Shown piece by piece: positions 61,793 through 64,000 of a stretch of 64,000 nucleotides of DNA. A program made the position numbers and the translations under genes. This DNA comes from Roseiarcus sp036513315 (GTDB lineage Bacteria > Pseudomonadota > Alphaproteobacteria > Rhizobiales > Beijerinckiaceae): positions 1 to 64,000 of the forward strand of contig DATBZF010000060.1 of NCBI GenBank assembly GCA_036513315.1, in the 5' to 3' direction. Each line of letters begins with the position of its first letter. Positions within the stretch are counted from its first letter, which is position 1. The notes below the pieces were generated by a model, which did no database searches, was not told the DNA's origin, and saw only the letters and a program-made list of their open reading frames with translations.

Positions 61793-62157
61793 GTCGATCG
61801 TTTCTCCTCCCGGCGCTCAGCTTTGCGGCTGTGCGTTTGCGGCAATGCGCTCAAGGCTACCTTGGCCGCGCGGCCTTGCAAAGCGCCAGCGCGGGTCTAT
61901 GGCGTATGAGACGTACGAGCGAGGCGGATTCCCTCATTGTTTGCGTGGCGGAGCGGCGCGCGAGAAGAATTCGAAGTCACGGACGATAGCGAAGCGATCG
62001 CCGCCTCCGGCGGTCGTCCCAAGGACGATCCTTGAGTTCGAATTCTTCTCGCGCATAATCGCCTTCATGCAATCAATGAAGCCCTGTCGCCACAAGCGTC
62101 GTCCTGCTCGCTCGCGCCGTGCACCAGGAATGAGCGGCGCCGTGGCTATCGCAGGGC
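61793..62157. repeat. 365-bp intergenic region with 97-bp palindromic element (61958-62054)
   Basis: Arms of 22 bp with one mismatch, 61958-61979 and 62033-62054; the outer 18 bp are perfect (GCGCGAGAAGAATTCGAA and its reverse complement). The 53-bp centre holds smaller stems, CCGCC-tcc-GGCGG and CGTCC-caa-GGACG. It is a strong cruciform/RNA hairpin, possibly a mobile intergenic palindrome or a strong terminator for the ligase transcript reading left. A 75-codon frame on the minus strand crosses it but looks like chance. No gene is called in the region. Confidence 0.8.
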
Positions 62158-63861
62158 TCACCCCGCCGCGGCGCGCCGGCGCGCCTCTTCATCGACAAGG
62201 TCTTTCTTCGACAGCTTGCCGACGGGCGTTCTCGGCAGCGTGTCGCGCACTTCGAGCTCCGAGATCATCTCATGCTTGCCGAGGCGCTCCTTGAGGAACG
62301 ACTTCAATTCGTCGAGGCCAAGCGTCGGCGAACCGGGCTTGAGCGCGACGAAAGCCTTGGGCGACTGTCCGCGATAGGCGTCCGGCACGCCGATGACGCA
62401 GGCTTCGGCGACGGCGGGATGCTGGTAGATCGCTTCCTCAATATTCCGGGGATAGACGTTGTAGCCGCCGCATAGCAACATGTCCTTGATGCGGTCGACG
62501 ATAAAGACATAGCCGTCGGAATCCATATAGCCGACATCGCCGGTGCGCAGAAATCCGTCGGCTGTTCGCATCTCGGCCGTCGCCTTCTCGTTCTTCCAAT
62601 AGCCGAGCATGACGTTGGGCCCGGAAATACAGAGCTCGCCACGCTCGCCGAGCGCGACTTCCTTGTCGGGATTGTCGACGCTGACGAATTTCAACGTAAT
62701 GCCGGGAAACGGGATGCCGCAGGAGCCAGGCCTCGGCACGCGTCCGGTCGGAGTGAAGGTGCCCGCCGGCGAAGTCTCGGTCATGCCCCACCCCTCGGAA
62801 ATATCGCGGCCGGTCTTTTCCTTGAACCGCTGCAGAACCTCGACAGGCAGCGGCGCTCCGCCGGAGCAGCAGTATTTCAGCGAAGACAGATCGGCGTCTT
62901 TGGCGCCGGGATGTCCCAGCAACGCGAGATACATGGTGGGCACGCCAAAAAACAAGGTGACGCGCTTGGCCGCGATATCCCTGATCGTCGGCTCGAGTTC
63001 AAAACGCGCGTGCATGATCATTTCGGCGCCGATGCGGATGCACAGCAGCACGTTGGCGGTGAGGGCGTAGATATGGAACAGCGGCAGCGCGATCAGCGTG
63101 CGCTCTTCGCCATCGCTGATCAGGCGCCCTTCGACCTGCGTCGACATCCAATATTGATAGCTCGCCGACGTCAGATTGGAATGGGTGAGCATCGCGCCTT
63201 TGGGAAGACCGGTGGTGCCCCCGGTATATTGCAGCACGGCGATCGCCTTGGTCAGATCGGCGATAGGATGGGCCTGATAATCGCCGTCGTTGGCGAGCAG
63301 CTTCTCAAAGGAAATATGGCTTTCGTCGGCAGGGACCGGCACGACCTGTTTGGCGCTTTCCATATGGGCGCGCACCGCGGCAGGATTGCCGGCCATTTCG
63401 GCGATTTCGCCGACGATCAATCCCTTGAGGCGCGTCTTGCCAAGCAGGCGGTCCATCTGCGGATAGAGCGCCGGCACGTTCAGGGTGATGATGAAATCGG
63501 TCTCGCTGTCGTCGACCTTGTGCTCGAGCACTTTTTCCGCGTCCAGCGGCGAATAGTTCACCACCGTGCCGCCAGCTTTCAGAATAGCGAACAGGCCGAT
63601 AATCGCATGCGGCGAGTTCGGCAGATAGAGCCCGACATGGACGCCTGGGCCAACGCCGAGGTTCTGCAGGCCCTTGGCGGCGCGGGCGACGAGGCGGCCG
63701 AGTTCGCCGTAAGAGATTTTGCGCCCCATGAAATCCACGGCCGGGCGGTCGCTCCATCTGGCGATCGCATCATCGAGGATTTGTTGGACCGTCGAGGCGA
63801 CGACCGCCGCCGTCCAGTCCATACCCGCTGGATAGGACCGAAGCCACGGATGGCTGAGCAT
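62158..63861 (-). CDS. fadD: long-chain fatty-acid-CoA ligase (AMP-binding enzyme)
   Basis: 567 aa. ANL superfamily: P-loop YTGGTTGLPKGAM, GWGMTETSPAGT (motif II), TGDVGYMDSDGYVFIVDR (hinge motif) and catalytic Lys in PVGKLSKKDL near the C-terminus. It activates fatty acids with ATP to acyl-CoA, probably membrane-associated. Length and motifs fit FadD rather than acetyl-CoA synthetase. The start at 63861 gives the typical N-terminus. Monocistronic here, with the CYP102 gene next in the same direction. Confidence 0.9.
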   Translation of the reverse strand: MLSHPWLRSYPAGMDWTAAVVASTVQQILDDAIARWSDRPAVDFMGRKISYGELGRLVARAAKGLQNLGVGPGVHVGLYLPNSPHAIIGLFAILKAGGTVVNYSPLDAEKVLEHKVDDSETDFIITLNVPALYPQMDRLLGKTRLKGLIVGEIAEMAGNPAAVRAHMESAKQVVPVPADESHISFEKLLANDGDYQAHPIADLTKAIAVLQYTGGTTGLPKGAMLTHSNLTSASYQYWMSTQVEGRLISDGEERTLIALPLFHIYALTANVLLCIRIGAEMIMHARFELEPTIRDIAAKRVTLFFGVPTMYLALLGHPGAKDADLSSLKYCCSGGAPLPVEVLQRFKEKTGRDISEGWGMTETSPAGTFTPTGRVPRPGSCGIPFPGITLKFVSVDNPDKEVALGERGELCISGPNVMLGYWKNEKATAEMRTADGFLRTGDVGYMDSDGYVFIVDRIKDMLLCGGYNVYPRNIEEAIYQHPAVAEACVIGVPDAYRGQSPKAFVALKPGSPTLGLDELKSFLKERLGKHEMISELEVRDTLPRTPVGKLSKKDLVDEEARRRAAAG

Positions 63862-64000
63862 GGAGCCTCCCTATTTTATTGGCGCGGCGCGCGGCCCCGC
63901 TGCGTCAATCTTGACCCAATGCCGGCGTTCGTCAACCGGCCTCAGCCGGGCGTCGCCTGAGCCTGAAACGCATCGCCCCATTTGACCGTTCTATCGCAGC

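Noticed and set aside
61934..62161. 75-codon minus-strand frame in the gap before the P450 gene
   Set aside because: It runs through both arms of the palindrome and has no SD or recognised domain, so a chance frame is more likely.

Overview
The window looks like chromosomal DNA of an alphaproteobacterium of the Hyphomicrobiales (Rhizobiales), plausibly a Beijerinckiaceae- or Methylocystaceae-like heterotroph. The basis is the 23S-5S-tRNA-fMet order at the left edge, the GC-rich coding sequence, many 4-bp ATGA gene overlaps and the PHA gene set. The assignment is inference. I saw no transposase, integrase, phage gene or CRISPR array.

Layout. 1-622: end of an rRNA operon (23S 3' end, 5S, tRNA-fMet, hairpin terminators). 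700-10503: a sigma-54 controlled cluster. A receiver-less sigma-54 activator and a CFA synthase lie beside a six-gene minus-strand operon (HAD phosphatase, ureohydrolase-like protein, two SMR-type half-transporters, alpha/beta hydrolase, GNAT/FemAB acyltransferase). All five junctions of that operon are ATGA overlaps. A fatty-acid desaturase and a class III aminotransferase diverge from it. The divergent intergenic region holds two face-to-face -24/-12 promoters, one matching the consensus exactly and one differing at a single base. I recognise no known product for this cluster; lipid or amine modification and export is a guess.

10759-26894: a locus that reads as ergothioneine (or related thio/betaine-imidazole) catabolism: a lyase without a normal MIO motif, a urocanase homologue lacking the usual active-site Cys, DUF917 and GST-like proteins, a hydantoinase, an N-carbamoyl amino acid amidohydrolase and a complete Liv-type ABC importer. 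It unexpectedly also holds a UbiD decarboxylase and a UbiX prenyltransferase. A tandem double-LysR regulator sits inside it.

27414-39320: an SDR and a nearly complete D-apiose pathway (ApsD, ApnO, OiaK, RuBisCO-like OiaX, LerI, DerI) with a ribose-type importer and a GntR regulator. Two nearly identical 20-bp palindromes mark the two operon promoters. The apionolactonase step is not visible.

39434-52304: L-carnitine degradation (BKACE enzyme, carnitine dehydrogenase), a peptide/opine-type ABC importer with a fused double ATPase, a CocE-type hydrolase, an N-demethylase of the trimethylamine/dimethylglycine/N-methylproline family, and glutathione-independent formaldehyde dehydrogenase for the released C1 unit.

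52389-63861: an alpha/beta hydrolase, a DUF445 membrane protein, a phasin with a PhaR-like box, a class III PHA synthase operon with an unusually short PhaE, another hydrolase, a self-sufficient CYP102-type P450, a 97-bp palindromic intergenic element, and a long-chain acyl-CoA ligase. Positions 63862-64000 hold only the upstream region of the last gene; I see nothing else there.

Functions were assigned by reading motifs and gene context. No database search was possible, so substrate-level names are inferences unless stated otherwise.
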